From contig CAVRWX010000001.1 in the NCBI GenBank assembly GCA_963725035.1, positions 310,001 to 374,000 of the forward strand: 64,000 nucleotides of DNA, read 5' to 3'. The stretch comes from JALZKA01 sp963725035. Lineage in GTDB: Bacteria; Actinomycetota; Thermoleophilia; Solirubrobacterales; 70-9. Shown piece after piece: positions 17,508 through 27,796 of the stretch. The position numbers and the translations under genes are program-made. The stretch's first letter is position 1. The number at the start of each line of letters is the position of its first letter. The notes beneath the pieces are model-generated. The model saw only the letters and a list, made by a program, of their open reading frames with translations. It did not search any database and was not told the origin of the DNA.

Positions 17508-18298
17508 AAAGGAGCGTGTTCCCGCGCCGCGGTACCGCGAAACTCACCGGCCTTGATTCTCGCCGCGGCACCCTTGCGCCCCTCGGCCTCGAGCACCACG
17601 TACATGGCCTTCACGCGGTCGAACACCTGACGGGACGCGTCGAGCCCCTCCTCGTGCGACGGCGATGAGTTGAGCGGGAAGCTGATCGGCTCGCCGTACT
17701 GAAGCGTCACTTTGGGGAACCGAAGGCGCTTCCAGGCCCGAGCGCCGGAGGTGCCATGGATCGCCAGGGGCACGACAGGCACTCCGGATTCAAGCGCGAG
17801 CCGCCCGACGCCCGCCTTTGGCTCGCCCAGGCGGCCCGTCCGCGAGCGCCCGCCCTCGCAGTACATACCGACGCAGCCGCCGCGCTTGAGAACGGCGGCC
17901 GCCGTGATGAACGCCTCCTCGTCGTGATGACCGCGGCGGACGGGGAAGACGCCTCCAACCCTGAAGATGTAGTTCAGGATCGGGTTTCCGTAGAGCTGTG
18001 ACTTCGCCATGAACTGGATCTTCCGGCGGATGTAGACCCCGGCGAAGAAGTGATCGAGGTTCGAGAAGTGGTTCGGGGCAAGGATGAACGGGCCGTCCTT
18101 CGGCACGTTTTCCGCGTCGAGGGCCCAGCCGCGATAGACGAACATGAGCAGGGGAGTCACGACCATCCGCACCAGCTCGTAGATCCAGCCGGGCCGGTGC
18201 GTTCGAACCCATTCGTGGTAAACGGTGAACGTCTCGGCGGGCCGAGGATCCTTATAGACCTGTGGCTTCATGTCAGCCATGTGTTTTGCTACCCACAC
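17504..18298 (-). CDS. 1-acylglycerol-3-phosphate acyltransferase (PlsC family)
   Basis: A 264-residue membrane-associated acyltransferase. Block I is PNHFSNLDHF (HX4D), block III is MYCEGGRSRTG (EGxR), and block IV is VPVVPLAIHGT. It should acylate a lysophospholipid or related glycerol lipid. WIYELVRMVVTPLLMFVYRG near residue 38 is an amphipathic or membrane-embedded helix. The listed GTG start is at 18298; an internal ATG at 18280 (MADMKPQ) is equally possible. It is followed by the coiled-coil membrane protein and lies just downstream of glycerol kinase on the same strand, which fits a glycerolipid context. Confidence 0.88.
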   Translation of the reverse strand: MWVAKHMADMKPQVYKDPRPAETFTVYHEWVRTHRPGWIYELVRMVVTPLLMFVYRGWALDAENVPKDGPFILAPNHFSNLDHFFAGVYIRRKIQFMAKSQLYGNPILNYIFRVGGVFPVRRGHHDEEAFITAAAVLKRGGCVGMYCEGGRSRTGRLGEPKAGVGRLALESGVPVVPLAIHGTSGARAWKRLRFPKVTLQYGEPISFPLNSSPSHEEGLDASRQVFDRVKAMYVVLEAEGRKGAAARIKAGEFRGTAAREHAPL

Positions 18299-18310
18299 AC
18301 GGCCCGCGGG

Positions 18311-19771
18311 TTACTCGGCTTCCGACGATGCCCAGCCGCGCGAGCGCTCGACCGCCCGGTGCCACTCGCCCATGAGGGTCTCGCGCTCATCCTCTGACAT
18401 CCCGGGTTCGAAACGCTCGGCCTCCCGCCAGCGCTCGGCTACCTCGTCGGGATCCCAGAGCTCGGCGCCGATCCCTGCCAGGTAAGCGGCGCCCAGCGCG
18501 GTCGTCTCGGCGATCTCCGGCACCACGACCGGAACGCCCAGGATGTCCGCCTGAAACTGCATGAGCCAGCCGTTGTCGGCCGCGCCGCCGTCGGCGCGCA
18601 GCTCCGTGAGCGCCTCGCCCGACGCCGCCTCCTGCGCGCGGACGGCATCGACCGTCTGGTACGCGATCGCCTCGAGCGCGGCGCGCGCCAGGTGCTCGCG
18701 GCCCGACCCGCGGGTGAGACCGACGATCGTGCCGCGCGCGTAGGGGTCCCAGTGGGGAGAGCCGAGGCCGGTCAGCGCCGGGACGAAATAGACGCCGTCG
18801 TTCGACTCGAGCGAGCCGGCGAGCGCCTCCGTCTCGGCCGCCTCTGTGATGACGCCGAGCCCGTCGCGGAGCCACTGCACCGCGGCGCCGGTGACGAAGA
18901 TCGCCGCTTCGAGCGCGTAGGTCGTCTTTCCACCCACGTCCCAGGCGATCGTCGTGAGCAGGCCCTCGCGCGGATCGGGCATGTCGGCGCCGGCATTCAA
19001 GAGGACGAAGCTGCCCGTGCCGTACGTGTTCTTGGCGTCCCCCGGCGCGTGGCACGCCTGTCCGAAGAGGGCTGCCTGCTGATCGCCCGCGATGCCGGTG
19101 ACGGGCACCTCGCCACCGAGCTCGGTCGTCGTCCCGAACTCTCCCGCGGACGGGAGCACCTCGGGGAGCCTCGACGGATCGACGCCCAGGAGGTCGCACA
19201 GCTCCGCATCCCACTCCCTCTTTGAGATGTCGAAGAGGAGCGTGCGAGAGGCGTTCGAGACCTCCGTCGCGTGGCGTCCGGTCAGCTTGAAGACGAGCCA
19301 CGAGTCGATCGTGCCGAAGACGGCGTCCTCGGCTCCCTTGGCGTTCTGAAGTAGCCACTCGATCTTCGTGCCGGAGAAGTAGGGGTCGAGCACGAGCCCC
19401 GTGCGCTCGCGCACGAGCTCCTCGTGGCCCGCCTCGCGGAGCTCGTCGCAGCGCGCCGCCGTGCGGCGGTCCTGCCACACGAGCGCGTTGTGGATCGGCT
19501 CCCCTGTCTCCGGGTCCCAGGCAACCACGGTCTCGCGCTGGTTCGTGATCCCGATCGCGTCGAGCGCAGCGCCCTCCGTCCCGGCGTCCGCGAGCGCTTC
19601 GCCGGCGACGCGCAGGGTCACCTCCCAGATCTCGTTCGCGTCGTGCTCGACCCAGCCGGGCGCGGGAAGATGCTGCTCGAACTCCGAGTAGGCGCGCCCC
19701 GCGATCCCTCCCTCGCGGTCGAACACGAGGCAGGTGGAACCCGTGGTCCCCTGGTCGATCGCGAGGATCAC
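18311..19771 (-). CDS. glpK: Glycerol kinase
   Basis: A 486-residue FGGY-family kinase that makes sn-glycerol 3-phosphate. The N-terminal phosphate loop is VILAIDQGTTGSTCLVFD, followed by IGITNQRETVVAWDPETG and the glycerol-site region VWQDRRTA. The second domain carries VTGIAGDQQAALFGQ and GTGSFVLLNAG, with the C-terminal ADGGAADNGWLMQFQADILG. The GTG at 19769-19771 begins the conserved first strand; the longer open frame upstream lacks family sequence. It lies upstream of the acyltransferase, 12 bases away, so glycerol phosphorylation and acyl transfer are plausibly coupled. No glpF or glpD is in the window. Confidence 0.93.
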   Translation of the reverse strand: MILAIDQGTTGSTCLVFDREGGIAGRAYSEFEQHLPAPGWVEHDANEIWEVTLRVAGEALADAGTEGAALDAIGITNQRETVVAWDPETGEPIHNALVWQDRRTAARCDELREAGHEELVRERTGLVLDPYFSGTKIEWLLQNAKGAEDAVFGTIDSWLVFKLTGRHATEVSNASRTLLFDISKREWDAELCDLLGVDPSRLPEVLPSAGEFGTTTELGGEVPVTGIAGDQQAALFGQACHAPGDAKNTYGTGSFVLLNAGADMPDPREGLLTTIAWDVGGKTTYALEAAIFVTGAAVQWLRDGLGVITEAAETEALAGSLESNDGVYFVPALTGLGSPHWDPYARGTIVGLTRGSGREHLARAALEAIAYQTVDAVRAQEAASGEALTELRADGGAADNGWLMQFQADILGVPVVVPEIAETTALGAAYLAGIGAELWDPDEVAERWREAERFEPGMSEDERETLMGEWHRAVERSRGWASSEAE

Positions 19772-19794
19772 CCGCGGGAGGCTATCGCCGCCGG

Positions 19795-21010
19795 CTACTT
19801 GAGCTTGATCGTGCTGAAGACGCCGGCGTGATCTGAGGGATAGATCCCCGTGACCCGCTTGAGCCCCGAGACGGCCGACGTCACGAGCGTCGCCTTGTTC
19901 CCCATGTTCGTCATCACGTGATCGACCTGGTGGTCGAACTCGGAGGGCGGCGAGTTGAAGAGGTCGCTCACGCAACAACTCAGCGGATCGTTGGTCGAGC
20001 GCTCCTCGAAGCCACCGGCGAGGAGCGTGTCGTACGCCTGCTCGTCACCGGGCTGGACGCCGGGGGAGTCGGAGTTGAAGTCGCCGAGGATGATCGCGCG
20101 ATCATCGTCCGCGGGACCGTCCAGCAGCTCCTGCGCCTGCTGGGCGCGGATGCTCGGCATCTGGGTCTCGTCGTCGAACGCCTCGAAGTGGGAGTTCACG
20201 AAGCGGAACTTCTTCTTGATCGACTTGCCCTTGTGCTTGCCCTTCTTGACCTTCTTCTTCGCGGTCGCGTCGAGCTGCGTCCATCCGCGCGTGACGTCCA
20301 CCGTGACGGCGCCGCCGACGGTGACCTCGAGCAGGTTCTCGAAGTGCCCGCCCGTTGGCGTTCTGGACCTTGATGCCAGAACCGACCCGCACCAGGATCA
20401 CGTCGCGCATGGTCAGGCGGCCGTTGATCTCCGCGTTGGGGATGAAGGCGTTGGGTCCATCTCCGTCCACCTCGTTCTCGTTCGCCGGCGCCTCGAAGTC
20501 GAACTCCTCCTGGACAACGACGGGCTCGTATGAGCCCTCCTCATAACCCTCGCCGTACTCGTCGTACTTGCCCTGGTTGAGCGCGTCGAGCAGGAGGTTC
20601 AAGAAGTCGTAGCGGACCTGGGTCGCGACGGGCTCGTTGTTGAGCGCCGGTGCGATGTCGGGCGGGCCCTCGCGCCAGAGCGCCACTTCCTGGAGGCCGA
20701 CGATGTCGGGTTGCGCGTCCTCGATCTCCTCGGCGAGGATGTGCGCCCGCCGGGGGAAGTCCGTCTGCGTCACCTCGCGGAAGATCTCGCCGTTCGCCTC
20801 GATGAATTCGTCCGGGTTGTCCGCATCCAGCGCGGGCCCCAGGTCTGCGCCGAGGAAGATGTTCCGGGTCATCACGTCGACCTTCAAGGTCTTCTTCTCG
20901 TGGTTGGCGGCCGCCACTGACGGCAGCACGGCAAAGAGGCCGATCGCTGCGACGCCAATCAGGCAGGCGCGGGTCGAACGTGGGCGAAACGATGCGGACT
21001 GTGAGATCAA
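19795..21010 (-). CDS. Secreted endonuclease/exonuclease/phosphatase-family protein, one frame break
   Basis: About 404 residues when one extra base near 20352 is removed. A signal peptide (CLIGVAAIGLFAVLPSVAAA) is followed by the EEP-family opening LKVDVMTRNIFLGADL and DIVGLQEVALW (metal-binding Glu). After the break the protein continues with FVNSHFEA, RAIILGDFNSDS (the GDFN motif) and the final SDHAGVFSTIKL (SDH). All catalytic blocks are present. Such secreted enzymes cleave nucleic acids, phosphoesters or sphingomyelin; substrate is unknown. The TTG start at 21010 is supported by GGAGGGGAG upstream. A Lys-rich insert (KKKVKKGKHKGKSIKKK) sits before the GDFN block. Confidence 0.82.
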
Positions 21011-21075
21011 GGTGGGCTCCCCTCCGTGGCTTGAGACGCCGAAGCGTCCGTGCGCTAATGCTATACACCCGCCGG

Positions 21076-21288
21076 ATGGCAGACATTGAGGCGCACATCA
21101 CGGGGACGGTCTGGAAGATCGAGGTCGCGGTTGGCGACACGGTCGAAGACGGCGACACGGTCGTGATCCTGGAGTCCATGAAGATGGAAATGCCGGTCGA
21201 ATCCGAGGACGACGGCAAGGTTTCGGAGATTCGCTGCGAAGAAGGTCAGTCGGTCCAAGAAGGGGATGTGCTCGTAGTCCTCGAATGA
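21076..21288 (+). CDS. Free-standing biotinyl/lipoyl carrier domain protein
   Basis: A 70-residue protein that is just one biotinyl domain. VVILESMKMEMPVESEDDG holds the MKM biotinylation motif with its usual Glu-Ser and Met neighbours, and the rest is the barrel of a biotin carboxyl carrier. It would carry carboxyl groups between a biotin carboxylase and a carboxyltransferase; the beta chain at 4193 is a candidate partner. TATACA stands 8 bases before the ATG. The gene is 6 bases from the enoyl-CoA hydratase downstream, so they are co-transcribed. No carboxylase gene is adjacent. Confidence 0.9.
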   Translation: MADIEAHITGTVWKIEVAVGDTVEDGDTVVILESMKMEMPVESEDDGKVSEIRCEEGQSVQEGDVLVVLE

Positions 21289-21294
21289 GGGGGA

Positions 21295-22104
21295 ATGAAT
21301 GCCGAGGAGTATGCCTCCGGCAAGCTTGTCCTGGACTTTCCCGCCGACGCCGTCGGTCGTCTCCGGCTGAACAATCCCGATAAGCGGAACCCGCTCGACC
21401 ACGAGGTCCTGGACGCCCTGACGGCCGTCCTTCCCGAGCTCGATCGCGGCATCGACGTGCGCTGCGTCGTCATCACCGGGACCGGCAAGGCGTTCTCGGC
21501 CGGATACGACATCGGCTCGATCCCCGCCGAGAGCTTCGAGCGCGACGCGGAGGCACTCGTCGCGCATCCGTTCGCCGCCGCGATGGATGCCGTGAGCGCC
21601 CATCCCTACCCCGTGCTCGCCGCCATCAACGGGCATTGCCTGGGCGGCGGCCTCGAGCTCGCGATCCGGTGTGACCTTCGGGTCTGCGCAGCAAGCGCCA
21701 AGCTCGGGATGCCGCCGGCGAAGCTCGGTCTGATCTATGGGCACACCGGGCTGGAGCGGTTCATCGATGTGATCGGGGTTGCCGCCACCCGGGACCTCTT
21801 CCTGACCGGGCGCGTGGTCGATGCGGACAGAGCGCTTCGGATCGGCCTCGTGAACGAGCTCGCGGGCGACGACGAGATCGAGGATGCCTCCGTTGCCCTG
21901 GCGGCCGAGATCGCCGGCAACGCGCCGCTTTCGATGAAGGGCAACAAGCACGCGATCGAGATGCTGGCGCAACGTGCCCGCCTCTCGGACGCGATGGAGC
22001 GCGAGCTGGTGGAGCTCCGAGAGTCGTGTTTTGAGTCCGAGGACCTCCGCGAGGGCGTGACGGCCTTCGCGGAGAAGCGAAAGCCGGTGTGGCATGGCCG
22101 CTGA
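21295..22104 (+). CDS. Enoyl-CoA hydratase/isomerase family protein
   Basis: A 269-residue crotonase-fold protein. Oxyanion-hole elements are GTGKAFSAGYDIGSIP and NGHCLGGGLELAIRCDLRVC; the active-site helix region GLIYGHTGLERFIDVIG lacks the classic pair of catalytic glutamates in obvious form (one Glu in GLERF), so it may be an isomerase or other crotonase. The C-terminus EGVTAFAEKRKPVWHGR is the normal family end. GGGGGAATGA gives a ribosome-binding site overlapping the end of the biotinyl gene. It starts 6 bases after that gene and its stop overlaps the next reading frame by 11 bases. Confidence 0.87.
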   Translation: MNAEEYASGKLVLDFPADAVGRLRLNNPDKRNPLDHEVLDALTAVLPELDRGIDVRCVVITGTGKAFSAGYDIGSIPAESFERDAEALVAHPFAAAMDAVSAHPYPVLAAINGHCLGGGLELAIRCDLRVCAASAKLGMPPAKLGLIYGHTGLERFIDVIGVAATRDLFLTGRVVDADRALRIGLVNELAGDDEIEDASVALAAEIAGNAPLSMKGNKHAIEMLAQRARLSDAMERELVELRESCFESEDLREGVTAFAEKRKPVWHGR

Positions 22105-22786
22105 GATCGAGGACAACCGCTCTGGAGGAAACGGCGCCGCGCCTGCGGAGCATCCGCCCGCGTCCATTGATCCGCCTGCGCCTTCGGAGCATCCGGCCGT
22201 CCCGCCCGAGCCTGCCGCTCCGCCCCCTCCCCCCGCCGCGCCGCTCCTTGGTCAGAGCTTCGCCGCCCCCGGGCAGGTCGTCGAGCCCTACGACACCTCC
22301 GAGTCGGCCCCGCCGCCCTCCGCGCCGCCCCAGCCGGCGCCCGCGCCTGCGCAGCCTCAGCCCGCGCCCCAGCCGCCGGTCTCGCAGGCGCCGCCGATCA
22401 CCTCCATGCCTCCTCCGCCCGGCTGGTATGGGGACATCTTCGGCAACCCGCCGCGCTGGTGGGACGGCACCGTCTGGACCGAGCACGTCCTGGCGCCCCT
22501 GCCCGCGGCAGAGCCAGCCGTGGCGGCCGAGGACGATGTCGAGCTCTCGTTCCTCGACAACGCGCTGATCTCGATCTCGCTCGCGCCCGATTGGGCGAAG
22601 TTCCTGGCCGCGGCCCTGGTCACGGCCGTCCTGGCCCTGATCGGGCTGGGGCTGATCAACGGCGATTCGAGCTCCGACGACGTACCGGACGGCTTCGTGC
22701 CGCAGACGCCCGAGCTCGAGGACGGCGCGATCCCGGCCCCTGAGACTACGTCTCCGACCGAGCCCGACGCCGAGGTCGATCGCTGA
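22094..22786 (+). CDS. Proline-rich DUF2510 membrane protein
   Basis: A 230-residue actinobacterial protein. The first 105 residues are a Pro/Ala-rich disordered region. Residues about 106-130 contain PPPPGWYGDIFGNPPRWWDG and TVWTEHV, the DUF2510 motif, followed by one transmembrane helix (WAKFLAAALVTAVLALIGLG) and an acidic tail. DUF2510 proteins are common in actinobacterial membranes; their role is unknown. It starts inside the end of the hydratase gene, an 11-base overlap, implying coupling. Confidence 0.8.
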   Translation: MAAEIEDNRSGGNGAAPAEHPPASIDPPAPSEHPAVPPEPAAPPPPPAAPLLGQSFAAPGQVVEPYDTSESAPPPSAPPQPAPAPAQPQPAPQPPVSQAPPITSMPPPPGWYGDIFGNPPRWWDGTVWTEHVLAPLPAAEPAVAAEDDVELSFLDNALISISLAPDWAKFLAAALVTAVLALIGLGLINGDSSSDDVPDGFVPQTPELEDGAIPAPETTSPTEPDAEVDR

Positions 22787-22798
22787 CGCATAGGTGCT

Positions 22799-22863
22799 CC
22801 GGTGCCAGGCACCTTGGCGCCCGTTGCCCGGTGCCTGCCGAAACACCGGGTGCCTGGCACCGG
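22799..22863. repeat. GTGCCAGGCACC inverted repeat, nested hairpin
   Basis: Arms CCGGTGCCAGGCACC (22799-22813) and GGTGCCTGGCACCGG (22849-22863) are perfect 15-bp complements. An inner pair CCCGGTG/CACCGGG (22827-22833 and 22844-22850) makes a nested stem. It stands between the DUF2510 gene and the glycosylase, and the same 12-13-base core occurs at 12316 and 54563. Confidence 0.8.
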
Positions 22864-22871
22864 TGAAACAT

Positions 22872-23549
22872 ATGCTCCTCGCCATGACCGGCGAGACGAC
22901 CCCGATGGCGCACCTGGCTTCGAGCGACAAGGTCATGGCCGGCCTGATCGCCGAGATCGGCCCGATGACGATCGAAAGGCGCCGGCGCGGCCGTCCGAAG
23001 GGCGATTCCTACGGCACCCTTTTGCGCGCGATCGTCGGCCAGCAGCTCTCGGTGAAGGCGGCGGCCACGATCTTCGACCGGGTCCTTGCCCTCTTCGGCG
23101 GCAAGATGCCGACGGCGCAGCAGCTGCTCGACGCCGATGAGACTGAGCTTCGCGGCGCGGGGCTCTCCGGGCGCAAGGTCGAGTACATGAAGGACCTCGC
23201 CTTGAAGGTCGAGAGCGGCGAGCTGGAACTGGATCGGTTCGGCGAGATGACCGACGACGAGATCATCGCTGAGCTGACGGCCGTGCGCGGCCTCGGCGTC
23301 TGGACCGCGCATATGTTCCTGATCTTCCACCTGGAGCGCCCGGACGTGCTGCCGGTCGGCGACCTGGGCGTCCGTAACGCGGTCGCCACCGCCTATGGCC
23401 TGGACGAGCCGCCCACGCCGGAAGAGATGGAGCGGATCGCGGCGCCGTGGCGCCCGCACCGCACGCTCGCGAGCCTGTACCTGTGGGAGTCGTACTCGGG
23501 CACCCCTGACAGGTGCAGGCAACGCGTTGCCGTTCGGCAACGCGAGTAG
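22872..23549 (+). CDS. AlkA-like DNA-3-methyladenine glycosylase (HhH-GPD)
   Basis: A 225-residue base-excision glycosylase. The helix-hairpin-helix and catalytic Asp are in LTAVRGLGVWTAHMFLIF and HLERPDVLPVGDLGVRNAV (the catalytic D). The N-terminal AIVGQQLSVKAAATIFDRVL is the standard AlkA helix, so the recognition domain of classical AlkA is missing and the protein is the short HhH-GPD-only type. It removes alkylated purines. ATG at 22872 or 22884 are the candidate starts. A strong hairpin covers the last codons; the C-terminal DRCRQRVAVRQRE is unlike the family, so the true end may be slightly earlier. Confidence 0.87.
   Translation: MLLAMTGETTPMAHLASSDKVMAGLIAEIGPMTIERRRRGRPKGDSYGTLLRAIVGQQLSVKAAATIFDRVLALFGGKMPTAQQLLDADETELRGAGLSGRKVEYMKDLALKVESGELELDRFGEMTDDEIIAELTAVRGLGVWTAHMFLIFHLERPDVLPVGDLGVRNAVATAYGLDEPPTPEEMERIAAPWRPHRTLASLYLWESYSGTPDRCRQRVAVRQRE
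23523..23544. terminator. Strong hairpin at glycosylase 3' end
   Basis: CGCGTTGCCG and CGGCAACGCG form a perfect 10-bp stem with a two-base gap (in practice nine or fewer pairs with a loop). It overlaps the last codons of the glycosylase, 57 bases before bioB. It could end the upstream transcript; no T run follows. Confidence 0.45.
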
Positions 23550-23600
23550 ACACGGTGCTGGTAGGTGTTGCGTCCGATCCGCCGCCTAGCCTGCGGCGAG

Positions 23601-24764
23601 ATGGCGCCCCTCATCACGTTCGACGAGGCACTGGCTCTGGGGGAGTTGACGTCCCAGGAGGACATCCTCGCGCTCGTCGAGCGGGCGTGGGAGGCGCGGC
23701 AGGAGCGCTTCGGGGACTCGACGGACCTCTGCTCGCTCGTGAACGCGAAGTCAGGCGGATGCGCTGAGGACTGCGGTTTTTGCGCCCAGTCGCGCTACGC
23801 CGAGGCGGACACGCCCATGCACGCGATGATGGAGCCCGAGCAGATCCTCGAGCACGCGAAGGCCGCCGAGGCGGCGGGCGCGCACCGCTTCTGCATGGTT
23901 ACGCAGGGCCAGGGCCTGTCCAAGCGGGACTTCGAGCGCATCGTCGAAGGCGCGAAGCTCGTCTCCAGCCAGACGAACCTCAAGCGCTGCGTCTCGATCG
24001 GCCACATCTCACCGGCGCGGGCGAAGACGCTCAAGGAAGCGGGAATCCAGCGCGTCCACCACAACGTCGAGTCGGCGAAGTCCTACTACCCGGAGGTGTC
24101 GACCACCGTCCGCTACGAGGGCCGAATCCGCACGATCGACGCGGTCGAGGAAGCGGGCCTCGAGAGCTGCGTCGGCGGCATCCTGAACCTCGGTGAGTCG
24201 CCGCAGCAGCGGGTCGAGATGGCGTTCGAGCTCTCGGAGATCGACCCCACCTCGGTACCGATCAACCTCCTGAACCCCCGCGCGGGCACGAAGTTCGGCG
24301 ACCGCGACCTGATGGACCCGTGGGAGGTCGTGAAATGGGTCGCGATCTTCCGCCTGATCATTCCGGGCGCTCTGTTCCGCCTGTGCGGCGGGCGGGTCGA
24401 GAACCTCGGTGAGCTGCAGCCGCTGGCCGTCAAGGCCGGCCTCAACGGGGTGATGATGGGGAACTTCCTGACCACGCTCGGCTCCGAGCCGGCTGACGAC
24501 CGGGCGATGTTCGAGGAGCTGGGCTTGAACGTCGCCCGGCAGGACGACAACGGCGCCAACCCACGGCCCGACAACCGCGACGGGTGGCTCGAGGGCTCGA
24601 CCCCCGCCACCGTGATCGACGAGTTGATCGACAGTCAAGCGGACGCCAACTTCTGGGACCCCTCGACGCAGCTCAGGGTGATCAAGACAAAAGGCAAGAC
24701 CCCGGAGTACCCGGCGCGGCCCTCCGAGACCCCGGTGGCCGAACCGGCCGGCTGGGGCGACTAG
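23601..24764 (+). CDS. bioB: Biotin synthase
   Basis: A 387-residue radical-SAM enzyme that inserts sulfur into dethiobiotin. The CxxxCxxC cluster is in SGGCAEDCGFCAQSRY, and the later conserved blocks VSIGHISPARAKTLKEAG, VESAKSYYPEV and GILNLGESPQQRV are intact. The RAGTKFGDRDLMDPWEV and GGRVENLGELQ segments match family positions including the Arg that binds the 2Fe-2S cluster. The last about 55 residues extend beyond the usual C-terminus. ATG at 23601 begins just before the family sequence; upstream extension to 23565 is not conserved. It starts the bioB-bioF-bioD run; TAGCCT lies 8 bases before the start. Confidence 0.96.
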   Translation: MAPLITFDEALALGELTSQEDILALVERAWEARQERFGDSTDLCSLVNAKSGGCAEDCGFCAQSRYAEADTPMHAMMEPEQILEHAKAAEAAGAHRFCMVTQGQGLSKRDFERIVEGAKLVSSQTNLKRCVSIGHISPARAKTLKEAGIQRVHHNVESAKSYYPEVSTTVRYEGRIRTIDAVEEAGLESCVGGILNLGESPQQRVEMAFELSEIDPTSVPINLLNPRAGTKFGDRDLMDPWEVVKWVAIFRLIIPGALFRLCGGRVENLGELQPLAVKAGLNGVMMGNFLTTLGSEPADDRAMFEELGLNVARQDDNGANPRPDNRDGWLEGSTPATVIDELIDSQADANFWDPSTQLRVIKTKGKTPEYPARPSETPVAEPAGWGD

Positions 24765-24768
24765 GCCC

Positions 24769-25964
<1,196 letters not shown>

Positions 25965-25973
25965 TAGCGCGCC

Positions 25974-26643
25974 GTGGACGGCGTCTTCGTCACCGGAACG
26001 GGCACCGAGGTGGGGAAGACGGTGGTTGCCGGGGTCATTGCTCACTCGATGGCTGAGGCCGGGCGCCGCGTTTCCGTCTACAAGCCCGCCGTCTCGGGGC
26101 TCGACGAGGCGCGCGAGCAGGGCGTGATGCCGGATCACGAGCACCTGCGCACGGCCGCGGGCTCGGGCCAGGCCGACGCGGAGATATCGCCCTACCTCTT
26201 CGGCCCCGCGGTCTCGCCGCACCTGGCCGCCGAGCTCGAAGGCATCGCGATCGAGACCGAGCGCCTTCTGGGCGGACTTGCCGCAGCGCGAGACGCCGGC
26301 GACTTCCTGGTCTGCGAGGGCGTGGGTGGGTTCCTGGTCCCGCTCCGGCATCAACTACCTGGTGCGCGACTTCGCACGGGACGCCGCGCTGCCAGTCGTC
26401 GTTGTCGCAGCGCCCGGCCTCGGAACGATCAACCACACGCTGCTCACGGTCGAGGCGGTCAGGGCCGCCGGGCTCGAGGTCGTGGGAGTCGTCCTGACGC
26501 CGTGGCCCTCGGAACCAGGACGCCTCGAGACGTCGAATCTCAAGGCGATCCGGGAGCTCGGGCGCGTAAGGGTGGAGACCCTCGGCCGGATGGATCTCGC
26601 CGACCCGGCCTCGTGGCCACCGCTCGACTTTCGCCCGGCGTAG
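25974..26643 (+). CDS. bioD: Dethiobiotin synthetase, one frame break
   Basis: About 222 residues when one extra C in CCGCTCCGGCATC near 26350 is ignored. The P-loop is FVTGTGTEVGKTVVAGVIA, then KPAVSG and EGVGGFLVPL before the break; after it GINYLVRDFARDAALPVVVV and APGLGTINHTLLTVEAVRAA supply the product-binding half. The GTG at 25974 starts the first strand. It makes dethiobiotin from DAPA with ATP and CO2, between BioA and BioB in the pathway. It ends the bio cluster, with a bidirectional terminator 14 bases later. Confidence 0.92.
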
Positions 26644-26656
26644 GCCGAGAACGACG

Positions 26657-26691
26657 AAGCCCGCCGGCCGCGCTGTGCGGCCGACGGGCTT
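26657..26691. terminator. Bidirectional hairpin terminator between bioD and the ABC operon
   Basis: AAGCCCG-CC-GGCCGC and GCGGCCG-A-CGGGCTT pair over about 14 bp with a five-base loop. It lies between two convergent transcription units, bioD and the sugar-binding protein gene. Confidence 0.75.
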
Positions 26692-26714
26692 GTCCTAACC
26701 CTCTGCGACGAGGC

Positions 26715-27743
26715 TTAGTTGAACGCGTACTCCTCGTAGTCCTCCACGTTGTCCTGCGTGACAGTCGCGGCGGGCACGATGATCTGACGCGGCACCTCGG
26801 GCGGGACGAGCTCCGGGAAGCCCTCGCCGAGCGCGATGAGGCGCGCCATGTTCACGGCCGAAGCGGCCATGTTCGGGTTGTAGAGGAACGTTGCCCGGTA
26901 GAGGCCGCCCTCCTTGATCTGCTCCATCGCGTCCTGCGAGCCGCCGACGCCCGTGAGGAACATCTCTTCCTCGCGGCCGGCGTTGCGGATCGCCTGGACG
27001 ACACCCTGGGCCATGTCGTCGTCGTGCGTGTACACGGCGTCGATCTGATCCTCGGACTGGAGGATGTTCTCCATGACCTTCAGCCCCGTGTCGGGATTGA
27101 AGTCACCGGGCTGCTGGGCGACGATCTCGATGCCGCCGTCCGGGCAGACCTTGGCGAGCTCGTCCTCGAAGCCCTGGGTCCGCTCGTCGGTCACCGAGAT
27201 ACCGGCCAGGCCCTGGATCTCCACCACGTTGCCTTCGCAACTGAGCTCCTCGGCGATGTAATCCGCCGCGAGCACGCCGATCTGGTAGTTGTCGCCGAGG
27301 ATGGTCGCCGTTGCGGCGTCCGGCTCGGTGAACAGCCGATCCACGTTGATCACCGGAATTCCGGCCTCTTCAGCCTCCTGTGCAACGGGGGTGAGTGCCT
27401 CACCGTCCTGCGGCAGGACGACCAGGGCGTCCGGCGCGTCGGAGATGACCTGTTCGATCTGCTGAGCCTGTGAGTCGGCATCCGCCGCCTCGAGCAGCTC
27501 GAACTCGACATCGTCGTACTGCTCGGCCGCGGCTTGGGCGTTCTTCGAGATGGCGCCTAGCCAGCCGTGGTCCGTCGGGGGCACGCTCGCGACGATGCGG
27601 ACGGTCTCTCCCGAGCCGCCGCCGCTGTCGCCCGTTGGGGCCTCCGTTACGGTCGTTGTTGAATCGCCGCCGCCACAGGCGGCAACGACGATCGCGAGGG
27701 CGGTAGCCATCGCGATCGCGATTGGGAGTCGCTTGAGCGACAT
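26715..27743 (-). CDS. Sugar ABC transporter substrate-binding lipoprotein
   Basis: A 342-residue periplasmic binding protein of the ribose/xylose-type family. The signal peptide ends in the lipobox IVVAACGGG, then a Ser/Thr/Gly-rich linker. The mature fold has IVASVPPTDHGWLGAISKNA, NVDRLFTEPDAATATI, VEIQGLAGISVTDERTQGF and AVYTHDDDMAQGVVQAI, all typical of the type 1 periplasmic-binding fold for pentoses, inositol or autoinducer-like sugars. AGGAGAGG precedes the ATG at 27743. It is the last gene of the operon; the ligand is not evident. Confidence 0.93.
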   Translation of the reverse strand: MSLKRLPIAIAMATALAIVVAACGGGDSTTTVTEAPTGDSGGGSGETVRIVASVPPTDHGWLGAISKNAQAAAEQYDDVEFELLEAADADSQAQQIEQVISDAPDALVVLPQDGEALTPVAQEAEEAGIPVINVDRLFTEPDAATATILGDNYQIGVLAADYIAEELSCEGNVVEIQGLAGISVTDERTQGFEDELAKVCPDGGIEIVAQQPGDFNPDTGLKVMENILQSEDQIDAVYTHDDDMAQGVVQAIRNAGREEEMFLTGVGGSQDAMEQIKEGGLYRATFLYNPNMAASAVNMARLIALGEGFPELVPPEVPRQIIVPAATVTQDNVEDYEEYAFN

Positions 27744-27796
27744 GAGATACCTCTCCTTTTGTTGGGAACGAGAACCGGATAAAAAGCTGTTGACGG

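Noticed and set aside
25965..26127. bioF running into bioD
   Set aside because: The sequence after residue about 390 has no family match and overlaps the P-loop of bioD; one missing base explains it.
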